From Castor canadensis (lineage: Eukaryota; Chordata; Mammalia; Rodentia; Castoridae), in assembly GCF_047511655.1 (NCBI RefSeq), contig NC_133392.1:28568001-28632000 (forward strand): DNA of 64,000 nucleotides. The letters run 5' to 3'. Shown here one piece after another: positions 11,977 to 25,155 of the stretch. The translations under genes and the position numbers were made by a program. The notes beneath the pieces are model-generated. The model did no database searches and had not been told where the DNA came from. It saw only the letters and a list, made by a program, of their open reading frames with translations. Positions within the stretch are counted from its first letter, which is position 1. Every line of letters starts with the position of its first letter.

Positions 11977-14900
11977 GGTTATAGATATTGCATATGCATA
12001 TCTTTCTGGGTAGATGGTATGAGGCTTTTATCATATTCTTAAAAGTATTCATGACTCAAAGATTAATAAGCAGTTTTAATTAAAATAAAAACAAGAGGAG
12101 CTCTGTCCTTTGGTTTGCAGCTACATGAATATCAATAAACAAGAGCACACAGGAAACAGCAAAAGGTGGCAAATAAGGCAGGCTCGTTTCAAGTACAGGA
12201 AGACATCAGCATTAGAAGACCATGGAACTAAAAAAATAAAGCTGCCCAAGAAGCAGAAATTGCTGCTAGTGATAGCTTCGCAATGAGACTGATTAGACAT
12301 AGATTTATACGTTAAAAGTTACATCCGATGAGTTTAGAGATGTTCTTCCTTGGCATCTTTCTCTGAAAAATGAGCATTTTTGCTCTTCAGTTGATACCAG
12401 GGAGGACCCTAAGGCCAGAAAACATAACTCTTGTTTTACTAACCTGTCCTCAAGTTTTGTCTGCTTCTCATACATTGGTGAAAGTGAAGACATTAGATTT
12501 CTTCAAGGTTGGCAGTCTGTGCCTACATCTGACACAGCATTTATAATACACATCAGAATACAGTTATTCAATTTGTAATTACTGCCTAAGTATACTGTGC
12601 CTTTCCATTTACTATACCAATTATGATTACTTTATGATCATTCACCTTATACATAATACACTAAAATAATGATCTTCAAATTTGTACAAGATGCTTTCAA
12701 AGGAGAGGAAGGGTTTTCTATATGTGGTTTTGCTTCTTATTTCCTAGGTTTCCAAATCCTTCTAAGACTTGTCTTCTGGACCAGAGGTGCCTGTCTGAGG
12801 GCCCAACTTGGCATTCACTCTCTTGGCCCCACCGTACTCAGCCCAAGGCTTGCCTGCTCCAGATTCCAGCAGAGGGGGCTGTGCCCACAGCTCAGGGTGG
12901 CTGCTGTCCTAGCTGATCTGCTGCCCAATGACAGCTGGAACTTTAGTCCCCAGGGTGTCCTAGGCAGGGATGCTGCCAGGTCTGCACGGGCTCAGTGAGG
13001 CCTGCTCCTCCACCACTAAACAGCTGGATACAACCAGTCATGCTGTTCCAACCACTTCTTCCTCCTGTATGTGCCCCCATGCCCTTGTAGAGCTGTGGAG
13101 CTGGCCTACCCAGGGCCACACAGGAGGTGGTTTCCTTCTCACCCAGCTGGACGGTGGGTGGAGCTGCAGCCTCAGGATCCTGGGATAAGACAAGCTGGAG
13201 AGAATCACATTTTCAAAGGGCTGAAAAGAAACTTGGCTATTGTATCATTCAACTTCCTCATTTACAGAGGCAGAAACTGAGGTTCTGGAGAAGAGAAATC
13301 TGCAGTGCTTTCCTCAGTTAGCTTCCCAATGCTACCCCCTCTGGCTCCATGAGCAAACCGTAAATGAACAGCAGAGCAGGATAGGTGCTGGCACCTAGGA
13401 GGTTGAGCTGGGGCTCACCTATGGGCTCAGCACATGAGAGACCCTCGTGCTGGGTGGGCAGAGGTTAAGCCTGTTTGCACAGTCTCCTGATACTCCAGGT
13501 CTCCCAGTTCCTCTCTGGCTTTATTTTGTTCTCTGAGAGCACTGAATTGTCAACTCTAATCCTTCTGAAAGCACAGTGTTTTTCAGGCGCTCTGTGTAAG
13601 TGAAACCCTAATCCCAAGGAAAACGGCCACATAAGCTGCTGGAGCATTAGGCTGCTTCTGGAGCCTGCTGCAGGATTTCCACCCTCCTTGTCTGCCACAC
13701 AGGAGAGGAGAGGGGAGGATTCCAGGCTGAAGGCAGGCAAAGCCCTCTCAGAAGTGACATTCGTGGCAGAGATGCCTCCCAAAGCTCGGGGTTAAAAAAG
13801 CTCTGACTTGTCTGTCCTGAGGCTACAGCTAAGAGTGGAGGAAGAGGAGATTCTGATCACCCTGGGGAAGGAGGAGGGGGGGTCTTCCTGTCACCTGGGG
13901 GGTGGCTGACTCTCTGGGGAAAATAGGTGGCTTTAAGACCACCAAGACATTTCTGAGCCCTAGGTTCCAATACATACATACCTGTAACATTCATTGGGAC
14001 ACCACTATTAAGAATTTCTTGTTTTTCAGAAAAGACTAGATTGTCAGACTTGACTTAACCAAACTTTTCTTCTTAGAAAGTGCCAAATAATAAACAAGCT
14101 GAGTGTTGGGGGATCCCCATTTCAGAGAACTTCTCTTTGGAACACCCCAAGCATCTCTAAACATCTACAGCAGTTGAGAGGTTCCTTTTCATCTAGCTAA
14201 TCATGAAAACAACATCTGGTGGGGGCGGGGGGGGGGGCTTACCCAGCCAGGCAACCTTTGTTAACCTGAGGTGGCTACTATATGAACTTGAAATAAACAT
14301 CATTGATTTTTTTTGAAAATATTTTGATTTAAATTCAGAGTGGCCTCTCTCTCTGATCTCTAAATGAATTACAGAGACCATACTGTGAAAGAACAATAGC
14401 AGTCCATTTGGCATGCTCAGCATCCTGGGTCTTTTTCATGGACAGAGGGAAGAAAGGCCAAAGGTATGAGCCAAATTTGGGCTCAGCTTAGAAGACGAAA
14501 GAACTAGATCTTTCTTTGCTAAGATTCCTAAAACCTGTTGCACCCTCTTTATCCTCCCCATGACCCTTCTGTGCAGCCCCACTGCCACCTGCATGCTTCT
14601 GCCTGCAGAGGGTGCATGGATATGCGGTTGGAGTGGTACAGCTTTTATTCTTCCCAAAGTTGGCCTGAGTCTCCAAGTCCTGGGATGGGTTAGTGCCTCT
14701 TCTTTTCAGAATCCTTTCTTTCTAGTCTGATCCAATGACTTCCTAAGCTGCAAGTCCAATGCACCCTCATATCTGTCAATGTCTCATTGCTATGGAAATG
14801 CCCCCATAATTAAATCAGAGTGAGGTCTGGAGGCTGGAGGTCCTTGGGGATGTAGCTGGAAGCCTCAGGGATGTCTGGAGGAGGCTAGTTTCTTCTCTTT

Positions 14901-17499
14901 GGGCATCTCAGCCTAAATGAAAGGTCTTTCGGATGACCATTGGGTGCTAAGGAGAAGCCCTCTGGCTTGGCTTGGTCTCTGAAGTACGGGGCACTGACTT
15001 ACAATGTGTCTGAAGATGCTCTCACCCTGTCCTTTCAAGATTGGAGAAGAACTCTGATGTCTGTGTCCTAAATTCCTCCAGTTAATCAGGGGCTTTGAGC
15101 CAACAGACAAGACTAGGAGACTCCCAGCCTCCTTCAGAAACACTTCATGGCCTTTATTGCCCTCTCCTCCTCCTGAGGGGCTGGCTAAGGGCTGTGTTTG
15201 TTTTATGGAGGGAAATGTAGCTGCATTGGAAGGGGGTTGTTAACTACAGGAAAGAGGCGGTCCCTGGAGGTCCTCAAGACTCTCCGACTTGGAGGAGGAG
15301 GTTTCCCAGGGTCTACACCTTTCTCTGCTAAAAGGTGCCTTTGCTGCCCATCATAGATGTGGGCAAGGAGTCCAAGCTGCTGAGGTGGCACCCTCTGTGT
15401 GAAGTTGAGCCCATGTGGCTCTCTCTGGCACCAGGACCTTAGGGCCAACCATGTTGCTTAGCTTTGAACTCTGGCTTACTGGCCTCCCCACTTCTGCTCA
15501 AACTCTACAGTTCCTGGATGACCAGCACTGCTGCCCTCTCTCTCTGCCTTGGGCACTTCCCTCTTGGACAGTATCCTGAGCTCCTGGACCTGAGTTAGAG
15601 CTTCCTTCAAAGTTATAGTGTCTAAGCACTAAGAGAAGCCAAGCTCTTGAGTAAAATCACCCTCTCACTGTCGGGGTAGGGAAGCTTTACAAAACCCTCC
15701 TCACATACTGGGGAGGAAAACACTGTCCTGGTTCCACACTCTCCAAATTTCAGACATTTTGTCAAAGAATGAAAGAGCTTCTCCACTGAGATTTAGCAGT
15801 CTGGGAGTTTGGATAAGCCTGGAACCAGCTCTGATTTCTGAGTTGCCTGAGGCTCAGCTTGGTGGCTCCTTGGACCCCAAAACAATAAGCCAGAGGTGTG
15901 GTCTTCATTCTTTGCCCTTTTTGATCTCCTGTCATCTGACAATTTGCTGAGCAGTGGAGGAGTAGGGGCCCTGGAGATATCTGGATCTGTGCTAAAGACA
16001 AAACTGATACTTCTCTTTGATCTTTTTAGAATACTAAGCATGCTTATTTTATCTTTGCTTTGAGATTATTCTATGATCTCTAGTTAGTTGTCCTAAGCAT
16101 ATGACATCTGCTCACTCTCCCTCATGGCAGACTGCGTTCACATGAGATGTGTAATTTTTTTATAGAGAGCTCATCTTTAGTGATGGGAATCCCTCTTGCC
16201 CTCGATTGCTGAGTCTCTACAAAGAAGGTTTGCTCTTGTTCCTGCTGGGGTTTCTAAGTGGACTACTGTCCTGCACAAAATTTTATACAAGTTCTTGACT
16301 TAGGGTTTCTCCAACACACTCATGACATAAATTTGGACTCAAATCCATACTCAGGCTTGGGGTCTCCATTTCTCCTGGTGACATGTTCTCTCTTCCCTTG
16401 CCCCTCTGGGCCATGGGAAGGAGCTTGTGTGTTCCCCATTTCTGAACAGTGTTGTGCCTGTTCAGTCCCTGACTTTATGCAGGCTAATCTCAGTTCTAGC
16501 TTCCTGCTTCTCTCAGGCTCAAGATCATGTCTCCTGTTTGATGTGTTACAATCCCAATCTTCCCTGATTCGCGTGATACCAGGAGTCTCTCACATTTTGC
16601 TCTGGTTTTGACTTTTGCTGCATTTCTGGCACCAGAGAGTGAGGTTGCCTATGTATTAATATTTTTGTTGTTATATTTCGTCCATCCGTGTTTTGCTAAG
16701 GCTAGCCTACCTTCTTTCTGGATGTTAACCTCTTTCCTTTGATACCTCTGTACTACTAACATGGTGAGGACTTACACAAGGCTCTCCCAGTGCTTGGCAG
16801 TGATGCCCACTAGAGGCCAGTGAAGCCCGCTCTGTGCAGGGTTTCCAGGGACAGGTGCTAGAGTGAGCATGGAGCTATGTAGCCGCTGACTTCCTTTAGC
16901 ACCATCTTGGCCTAAGAAGCCCCTAGGGGAAGAAGCCTGCTCTCTCCTTCAGGCAGGACTTACCCTAAGCTAAGGGACTCTCTGAATGCTCCAAAGTATC
17001 TTCAGTGACTTTGGGAGGGATCCTAAATTAGTTCTCATCTTCTCTTCCCTGATGAATGTCACTGCCAGGATCTCTGTGGGACGCAGGCCTGGGGTCCTCC
17101 CAGGGAGGGAGAGGGCAAGGTGAGGAAGCCATGGGAAGAAAGAGCTATATTTTCCATCAGGGATAGGAGACTTCATTAAATGAAGACTCCAGCATGCAGC
17201 TGCAGCCAGAGTCTTCACTGTACAGGCCCTGACCTAAAGGGTCTAAAGACCTCTTAGGGGTTAGTGGCGGTCCCCTGTGGGGTCCTTTGGAGAGGTAGTA
17301 AGGTGGTGGAAGGCAGCCACAAGGAGCCAACCAGAGGAAGCCTGAGGCCAGAGTGCCCATGGCCCATTCTTTTAACTAGCAGGTCCCCTTTTCCTTATCA
17401 CTTAGAAGAGACTCGGCTCTGTTCCAGACCAGCAGCCTAGAGCAGTGGGCTGGAGACAAGGGTGCTGCCGAGCTAAAGCAGCCCAGCAGTGGAAGGGAG

Positions 17500-17605
17500 A
17501 GGGGGTGATAAATTTAAATAACCAGCTTGACTTGGCGGCTTGCTGAGTTGTGATGCAGTGAAATTAAAATCTCGGCAGAACTTGCAAACACCACCCAGAA
17601 AAATC
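17500..17605. promoter_or_regulatory. Candidate conserved non-coding element in intron 8
   Basis: This repeat-free, AT-rich block sits inside GC-rich intron sequence. It holds 'gataaatttaaataacc', 'gtgaaattaaaatctcgg' and 'aacttgcaaacaccaccc', a GATA site and homeodomain-type AATTAAA cores. The call rests on composition and motif density only. Confidence 0.3.
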
Positions 17606-18424
17606 GGTCTCTCGCCTTGGTTCCATGATGGAAGGGGGGCGGGAAGAGGCTATCGGGCTGAGTCCTAACCTCTGGTAGTCACCCTTGCTTGCAATGTGAT
17701 TAGCTGAGTCCTGGCCCACTGGGCCCCACTCTACCCTCCACACAATAGTCCAGGCTCCTGTCTCCTCTGAGTCCTGACCTTGTGGAACAGCTGCATCAAG
17801 TGGCTGGTGAAGTTTGAAATCAGCCTCCAGTGCTAGGAGCTGGCAGGAATATCAATAAGGTCTGGCTTTTCAGGGTGGGTCAGGGCCTTCCTGGGCCAGC
17901 TTCCTCAGGACCCATTCCTGAATGTTTGCAGCCTCTGCTGCCTGTTCTCAGGAAGGAAGATGTAGGCACCATCCTGTAGCATGAGGGAGGGAGAGGACGC
18001 CTTGAACACAGAACACCTAACCCAGGCTGTGGGCACAGTGTGAACTTGCTGCTTCCTCACCTTAGCACCCACCTGGCCATAACCACCTACCTACCAGGAA
18101 GGGTCTCCCTTTTTCTTCCTCCATCAAATCTCTCACTATTCTCAAATGAAATAAACTTTTAAATAACCTTTGAGAGGAATTTCTGCAAATAGACCAAAAG
18201 CCTCTCCCAGCTTGGAGCCCAGTACTCACAGATGCCAACATCTCTCTAGAGGAACTCGTCTAAAGTCTACCTCTCCTGGCTGTTCTAGCCACACTGCTCA
18301 TTGCTACCCACAAAGTCCTGGCCCGAAGGCCGACACACTGAACCTGCTCCAGAGATGGTCCACGATGTCTCTGGGCAATGTCCCGTTTCTCACCTTGACA
18401 GTACCTCTAGCAAATTCTGTTTGT

Positions 18425-18900
18425 CCCCATAATAAACACATCATGAATCATTCATCTTTAATAGATTATGCAAATTAGGAGGACATAAAATCAACAAAGA
18501 TCAATAGCTGCAGCCATTTAATTGCCAGCAAAAACATTTTAAGAATGACATAATCTGCAGCCCTTTCTTGGGTAATGGCACTATTAATCCAAACATTGGA
18601 TCTTGGCCTAAGTGTGGAAAAATCATTCCCTCTCCCCTCCCCCACCTCCCCTCCCCCACCTCTCCACACACTTCTCTCTTTTTGGTAATTTCCAGTTTCT
18701 GAGTGAGTTTCCCCGTCATTACCACTGGTGAACAGCTCCGAATGTTAATGGTTCTGCTTTTGTTACTCCTCGCTTGATTGAAATGTCGCATACAGATTGA
18801 GATGTTAGTGCTAACTTGCCACCTGGGAATGTCAAGCTGGGTCTGAAATGAACTTTTCTCACACTTGGATCCAGATGGATCAGCCGGAGATGTTCCCGGG
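18425..18900. promoter_or_regulatory. Candidate enhancer-like conserved element in intron 8
   Basis: Two repeat-free blocks (18425-18615 and 18690-18900) flank a C-rich tract. They hold a perfect POU octamer ATGCAAAT (18468-18475), ATTAATCC (bicoid/OTX type), TTTAATTGCC, ATCAACAAAG (SOX/TCF type) and CCATTTAATTG. The density of homeodomain-type sites next to a developmental gene suggests an enhancer. Conservation was not tested. Confidence 0.4.
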
Positions 18901-19936
18901 CTGAGCTGGGACTGTTCCAGGGCCATGGTGGGGGGGAAGCGGATGGGGGCTGCTCAAGGTGGAGGCACTTTTCTGCACCAGCCTCAGTGTCCGCTGCAGG
19001 AGGATCCCTACCCAGAAGAGCCACATGTCCAGCCCCAGGAAGGCCCTGCCTTCTGGACTGCAACTCTGAGCATAGTGAGCACATTGGGATCAGAGAGAGT
19101 CTCCTGTGCTCTCCATTGCCAGTTGCCTGGGGTGGCCACCTTTGAGAAGTAACCAGCACCAGAGAAGTTGGCCTGGCCCAAGTCAGAAGATATGCAGGTC
19201 AGAGCGGTCCCAAGTTGGGCTATAGAAGCTCACTGGAAGGGCCAGTTGATCTAGGCTATGTTCTGACCCAGCTGATCCAGGTAAGGCCATTGCTCCCGTT
19301 AGCCCCGTCAGCCTGGCAGTACTTCTTGGACCCAGCCACTGAGTTCCTAGCCAAAGAGCACAACTCCATCTAGACTGGACACAGTGATACCAGGAAATCC
19401 CTTCAGGAGAACCTGGGAAAGCTAACGACAGGGCTCTCTTGAGCCCCTTGAAGACTGGGTGGCTACTCCAAGCCCATCTCAGCCTAATCATCTCCAAGAC
19501 ACCACCAGGGTCCTGTCCTACAGTGGGGCCTGTGCCTGCTCCCTGTCTTTGCCACTGGCTGTGACTTTGGTTGCCTGCAGCCCCACTGCCATGTCCCTAG
19601 GCCTCCTCCGCTCACTCGGCAGGTAACGCCTCAGTATCTCCCAATCCCCATCGAGACACTTCTCAATCATCCTGTCTCCCAAAGAACAAACGGCACATTG
19701 GCTTTAGTGTTTCCAGAATAATTAGGTGAATTTTAATAACACCTCAATGTGTGTCTTTCCCACTTGGGCACTTTCCTGGCACGGAAACCCTTCTGCAGTG
19801 CCAGGTGCCTTCCTAAGCCTGTAGGTCTGCGGCTGGGAGCGTCATTCCCAGCCCTTCCCTGCATGGCCATTTCACCTGCTTCTGCAGCTACTGGTCTATG
19901 GGGGTTCCTGAACAGGGTGCTCCTCCCCGGCATTGA

Positions 19937-20028
19937 AACCCTAACCCTAACCCTAACCCTAACCTTACCCTAACCTTAACCCTAACCCTACCCTAACCCT
20001 AACCCTAACCCTAACCCTAACCCTTACC
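19937..20028. repeat. Interstitial telomeric repeat (CCCTAA)n
   Basis: About 92 bases consist of CCCTAA hexamers with a few variants (CCTTAA, CCCTA, CCTTAC), equivalent to TTAGGG on the minus strand. It lies in intron 8, about 0.56 kb downstream of exon 8. A short similar sequence flanks it on both sides (gcattgaaa and gctttgaaa). Confidence 0.95.
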
Positions 20029-20587
20029 TAGCTTTGAAATCCAACTTTGGTCACAGTGACTTCTCAGGAGACAAGAGTATGGTTGCAGTAATTGTGCTTC
20101 TCTCTAACTCCACAGAGCTGGATGCCATGCCCTCAAGTCCAAAGCCACAGCCCCCTATGCTGCCTGGAGGGAGGGGAAAGCAGGCCCCCCAGGAGTGTTG
20201 GGAACACAGGAGTATGGAGGCTGGAAATTGGACACCTATGATCCACTCTTGCCAGCTTGGCCTATTTGCCCTCTGCATTCTTCTGCACACATTCTAACAA
20301 GAGACTCAGAAGTCTGGGCAAGAAAAAAAGACAGGGAAGGCAGGAGGACAGCAGAGAGAATCAGTAGCAGCCCCCTAGCGTCTGCCTTTCCAGGCTGAGG
20401 CCAACACTCCCTGACCACAATGTTTTCTCCCAACATCTACACAGGAAGCATCCTGATTTTTGAAGGCTCTCTTTCTCATTGTGGATATCATGCCAGGGGG
20501 CCCAATTGTCACACTGGGCCCCAGATGGCACACGCTGAGGTGCCCCCACTGAAAGCAGTGTTCCCACCCTCCTGGAAGCCTCCTTAC

Positions 20588-20714
20588 CAGTCACGACGGG
20601 GTATGTCTGTGTGCCTGACACATTGCTGCCCAGCTCAGGGTTGGTAGATGCAGATAGACTCGACTTGACTTCATCAAGACCAGGGGTCAGGGCTGGGAGG
20701 GAGTACTCATTCCC
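20588..20714 (-). CDS. PAX2: PAX2 exon 8
   Basis: This 127-base exon has acceptor CTCCTCCCAG|GGG and donor G|GTAAGG. It encodes 42 residues starting [20 protein letters not shown] and ending GTQTYPVVT, plus one base of the next Gly codon. It starts the Pro/Ser/Thr-rich transactivation domain just after the partial homeodomain (residues about 288-330 of the 417-residue form). It joins exon 7 in phase 0 and exon 9 in phase 1. Confidence 0.97.
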
Positions 20715-21354
20715 CTGGGAGGAGAGAGAAAAGCGACAGCTCCCTATTGATGTGTGCACAGAGAAAGGGCTTGGTGTGCAGATGGGGAGGAGGAACAGGG
20801 AGCCCTCCCAGATGGGGTGGAAGAGAGTGGATGGCAGGTGGGGAGATCGGGAGGGGTGGACTGGGCTGTGATGGAGAGTTTTGTAGAGGTGGGCATAGAC
20901 CTGATGTGGTGAGCTGGAAGTGCAGCCTCACATTGTGGGTGGCTTTGCCAGTACCTTTCAAACTTCTGTAGTATCTCCTGCCTAAGAAGCCCCAGGGGGT
21001 GAGTGGAGCAGTGGGGATCCTTTTGCTAAAAGGCATGGGGTGTTCAAGTCCCCGGGGTGGGGGGGAGGCAGGGAACCCCCCACCCATGTCAGGGAGGAGG
21101 AGCTCCCCTTCTGACATGATGGCAGAGGTAGTAGTTAGGGGAAAGGCCTAGTAGGGCCTCCAGCCTGGCAGTGCTAGGGTGGCTGATGTGGTTTGGGCAC
21201 CCCTTTTTTAAAAACAAAGACAGCCCCACGGGCCCCTCGCTCTCTGCCTGTGCACTGGGGTATGAAATTGGGGAGGGGGAGAGTCCACATGGCTAACAGA
21301 AGGGTGGGAGGGGGCCAGTCATTGACTCTGAAAGGGTGTCCTGCCCGAAACACT

Positions 21355-21965
21355 CGGGTAATTGCCTTTTTATTGCAGCCACCGCAAGCCAGACCCCAGA
21401 GCTGGGCAGACCAGGAGCCTGCACAAAGCAGGAAAAGTTGCTCTGATTAATATTACGTTAAATTAAAACTGATTTTCTGCTCTTTCGGGTCTGTTTTTTT
21501 CCCTTCCGCTTCCTGGCCCCCCCAAAGGACCCCCTCCCCTCCCTGGCTGGATGGGATTGCCTCGTCATTTCCAATTCCTTCTCGTATTGATCTTCCTGTA
21601 GAAATCAGTTTTGTAATTAGCTGCAAATTAGGCCTTCTACTGGGGGTGAAGCTGCCCCCTGATTTATCACCAGAGTAATTCGCTGTGATCGGAGAGAAAT
21701 TAAAATGAACTCAATTAGGCTTCGGATTTGCTTTATGGGCCCTGCTCCGAGTTTCAGGGGGAAAAATGACTGTGCTGGTGTTTAATAGTCTAATGAAAGT
21801 AAATAAAGGTTATTCATTGTAATACAGCCGGGGACTCAGGGAGGGTGCACTGAGCTGCCCGCCTCGGCCGGTTCCTCCTTTGTTGGTTTATGGCTCAGGG
21901 CACCTTAAAAAGACTTTTGATTTTTGTTTTATGAAGACAAACAGCTTATGGGATAAAAGGACGGG
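21355..21965. promoter_or_regulatory. Candidate conserved enhancer in intron 7
   Basis: About 600 repeat-free bases are densely packed with AT-rich homeodomain cores: GGTAATTGCC, GATTAATATTACG, TTAAATTAAAAC, TGTAATTAGCTGC (TAATTAG at 21614-21620), CAAATTAGG, AGAAATTAAAATG and GTTTAATAGTCTAATG. TGATTTATCACC and CCTTTGTTGG (SOX type) are also present. It lies between exons 7 and 8. This is the best-looking conserved non-coding block in the window by eye; only alignment can confirm it. Confidence 0.5.
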
Positions 21966-22371
21966 CGGGGAGAAAGGCGAGTGGCTAGAAGCTGTTGGAG
22001 TCTTAGAGTGGAACTGTGTTGTGTAAAGCCTGCGGGGCCTCACTGGTGTACACGTGTGGATGTGTATGCACGCAAGCCCAGCAGGCTGAGTTGTGCTGCA
22101 ACTAGAGGCCTGGCTTAGGTCATATGCATGGGAGGGATGGGAGTGTGCCCCCTGTATGTGGGTATGTGTGCTGGGGGCTACACTGATGTGGGTGGAGGTA
22201 TGTGCTGGAGGAGTCCTGTGCTGTTGATCTGGGGACAGTGCACACCTACTGGCTTCAAGGAGCCCCTGGGGCTATTCAGTGAGCACTGGGGCTTGTGAAT
22301 TGGCAAAGGAAGCAGGTGGATAGTGGTGGTGTTTAGGAGTTGGAAATGCATTTCTGTGGGGGTTTTTGTTG

Positions 22372-22578
22372 TTGTTTTTGGTGGGACTGGAGTTTGAACT
22401 CAGGGCTCTGAGCTTGCAAAGTAGGTGCTGTAGCACTTGAGCCACACCTTCAGTCCATTTTGCATTTTGGAGATGGGGTCTCAAAGTATTTGCCCAGGCT
22501 GGCCTTGAAGTGCAATTCTCCCAATCTCAGCCTCCCATATAGCTAGGATTACAGGCATGAGCTGCCTGTGCCTGGCTT
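22372..22578 (-). mobile_element. B1-like / ID-like dimeric SINE
   Basis: The reverse orientation shows the B1-like part ('cctgtaatcctagctatat', 'ggccagcctgggcaaatact') followed by the ID-like part ('tggctcaagtgctacagcac', 'agccctgagttcaaactcc'). It has the same architecture as 11781-11976. Confidence 0.75.
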
Positions 22579-22980
22579 TTGTGTTATGTTTTGCTGATAT
22601 GCTATGCTGTAGGTTGTGTGTTCTGGGTCCTTTCATGTCTGTAGGAAGTGTTGGATGTCAGGGTAGGTTGTCAGACTGCCTGTGATCGCACTTGATGTTT
22701 GGATCATGCAGGGAGCAGGAGGCAGGGACTGGGTAAGAGGAATTCCACAGATTTTATGTAAGACTGTGGGGGCAGGAGGGAGGCATGATAAGAGGATATT
22801 CCTCTTGTCTGAGGTCTCAGACACACCAGGAACATAGAATGGCAGAGCTGGAAGGGACATGACAGACCACACATCAAAGCCCTTCATTCTACAAATGGGG
22901 AACAGAGGCTCCAAATGGGGTTAAGATTTATCCAAGGCTAGACCCTTGCACCTAGAGCTCATTATTTCTTTTTTCATTTT

Positions 22981-22984
22981 CTTT

Positions 22985-23038
<54 letters not shown>

Positions 23039-23055
23039 AACCTCTCCCCCTCCCT
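22981..23055. repeat. (TC)n microsatellite
   Basis: A TC dinucleotide run with scattered TTTC interruptions spans about 22987-23038, then grades into a C/T-rich stretch adjoining the A-rich tail end of the next SINE. Confidence 0.85.
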
Positions 23056-23066
23056 CTATCCTTCCC

Positions 23067-23360
23067 ATACTGGGGTTTGAACTCAGGGCCTCACGATTGC
23101 TAGGCAGGACTATCACCCCCAGTCCTTTTTGCTTTTCTTTTCTCAGTTATGGTCTCCTGTTTCTCGCAGGGGCCAGCCTGGACTGTGATCCTCCTACTTA
23201 TGCCTCCTGCAAAGCTGGAATTACAGGTACATACTACCACACCAGCTTTTTGTTGTTGTTGTTGTTGAGATGCGGTCTTGATACCTTTGTGCCCAGACTG
23301 GCCTTGTACCTTAATCTTCCCTATCTCCACCTTCCATGTAGATGAGACTACAGGTATGAA
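23067..23360 (-). mobile_element. Composite B1-like / ID-like SINE
   Basis: On the minus strand two B1-like units, one ending in a (CAA)n linker at about 23253-23267, precede an ID-like unit ('gccctgagttcaaacccc'). It has the same trimeric order as 8370-8722. Confidence 0.7.
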
Positions 23361-23501
23361 TCTAGAATGCATCATTTCTAATTACTATATATCACAATGA
23401 TTTTTCTTAACTTTACCCTAATGTTTTTGTGCTAGCATGTTCACACTGTACACACATGGTGCTCCATATGAACACATGCAGTGCTGGGTGTCTGAGGTTC
23501 A

Positions 23502-23882
<381 letters not shown>

Positions 23883-25082
23883 TCATAAGCTAGAGAGGCT
23901 GGCCCAGGAGCTGGCCCTGACTCAAAGACCTGGCTAGGAAACCAGAGCCTTGAAGCAGCTGGAAAGATAAAGGGAAAGAAGTCACAGCATGGGGAACAGG
24001 AAAGTCTGGGTAGATGGGAACCAGAGGGGCTCACTGGCTATCTCTCAAGGGCATCTCTCCCCAAGGCCCTGCTTGTCCCCAGCTTGGGTCAACCTGGGCA
24101 AGAAGCTGGGTTCTCAGACTGGCATTATGAAGCCTGTGGAGAATTGAACTCTGTTTGGAGATGAATTTCAGTTCCACTGATTCTGAGGGTTGAAAATCAT
24201 CAAATATCTGAGGCTGAGTGTAACATGGAGACTGTGAAGTCATTAACTGCCCTCAGAGGGAGGAGGGGCTCTCAGAGCAAAGCTGAGGCTCTCAGCTCAG
24301 GTTGGGTTGGGTATGAGGCAACAGAGCAAGAGGAAAGAGGAGTCACCTCTTTCCTCTTGGTGGAAAGCACCTACATGGGCAGACTACAGGGAGTCTGTGT
24401 GCTGCTGTGCCCTGGCCATCTTTTTCCCCTGGGAAGCTCTGGCTCAGGCTTCTGTCAGGAGCCAGTTCCTCAGGCACCTGGCTCTTTCTGCAGGTTTCCA
24501 CAGGGAACCAGACTTGCTCCAGGAGGAAAGGGCCCCCAGTGGGCCCACTAGTACCCATTCTTTTGGGGCCACAAGACAATCCTGTCTCTATGCCTGTCAG
24601 GATCCACCCAGGCATTCTTACTCCTGCATTCCAGCTTGGGGGGTCTCTGGAGCTTTCAGAGCATACAGTGTGTAAAATGCCTGTTCTGCTGCCTTTCCCT
24701 AATCCCTACCCTGCACCTCTCTTGCCCCCCACCTCCCAGCCTCAGCACCAGCTTGTCACTCTTTGGTTTCCCTCAGCCCAAGACCAACTAGGGAGACTTG
24801 GGCCTGGGGCCAGTCCATGCTGTAGGCCCCAGGGTGTTCCTCTGGGACTGTTATATATATCAGTTTATAGGTGATTATATGATATGATATAATCAATATT
24901 GCATTATATACAGTAACACCATACAGTATCATTTGGGAGACCATAGAAAATATTACATATTGATTAACCTCAACCTGCAGCTATTCTCCCTCGCTGGCCT
25001 CACAGATGGAGCAGGGGTCTTGCTTTCCTAAAGGGATCTCCTTTCTTCTCCCCTGCTCTGTCCTAGAGGAGGTGGGAAGGCA

Positions 25083-25084
<2 letters not shown>

Positions 25085-25149
<65 letters not shown>

Positions 25150-25155
25150 AGAGAT
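25085..25155. repeat. (GT)n-(GA)n compound microsatellite
   Basis: About 14 GT units (25085-25112) switch directly into about 15 GA units (25113-25142). Both are perfect runs, so the locus is probably variable in length. Confidence 0.95.

Noticed and set aside
12866..12881. Second CTCF-like site (CCAGCAGAGGGGGCTG)
   Set aside because: It needs a one-base insertion relative to the core consensus, so it is kept only as a remark.
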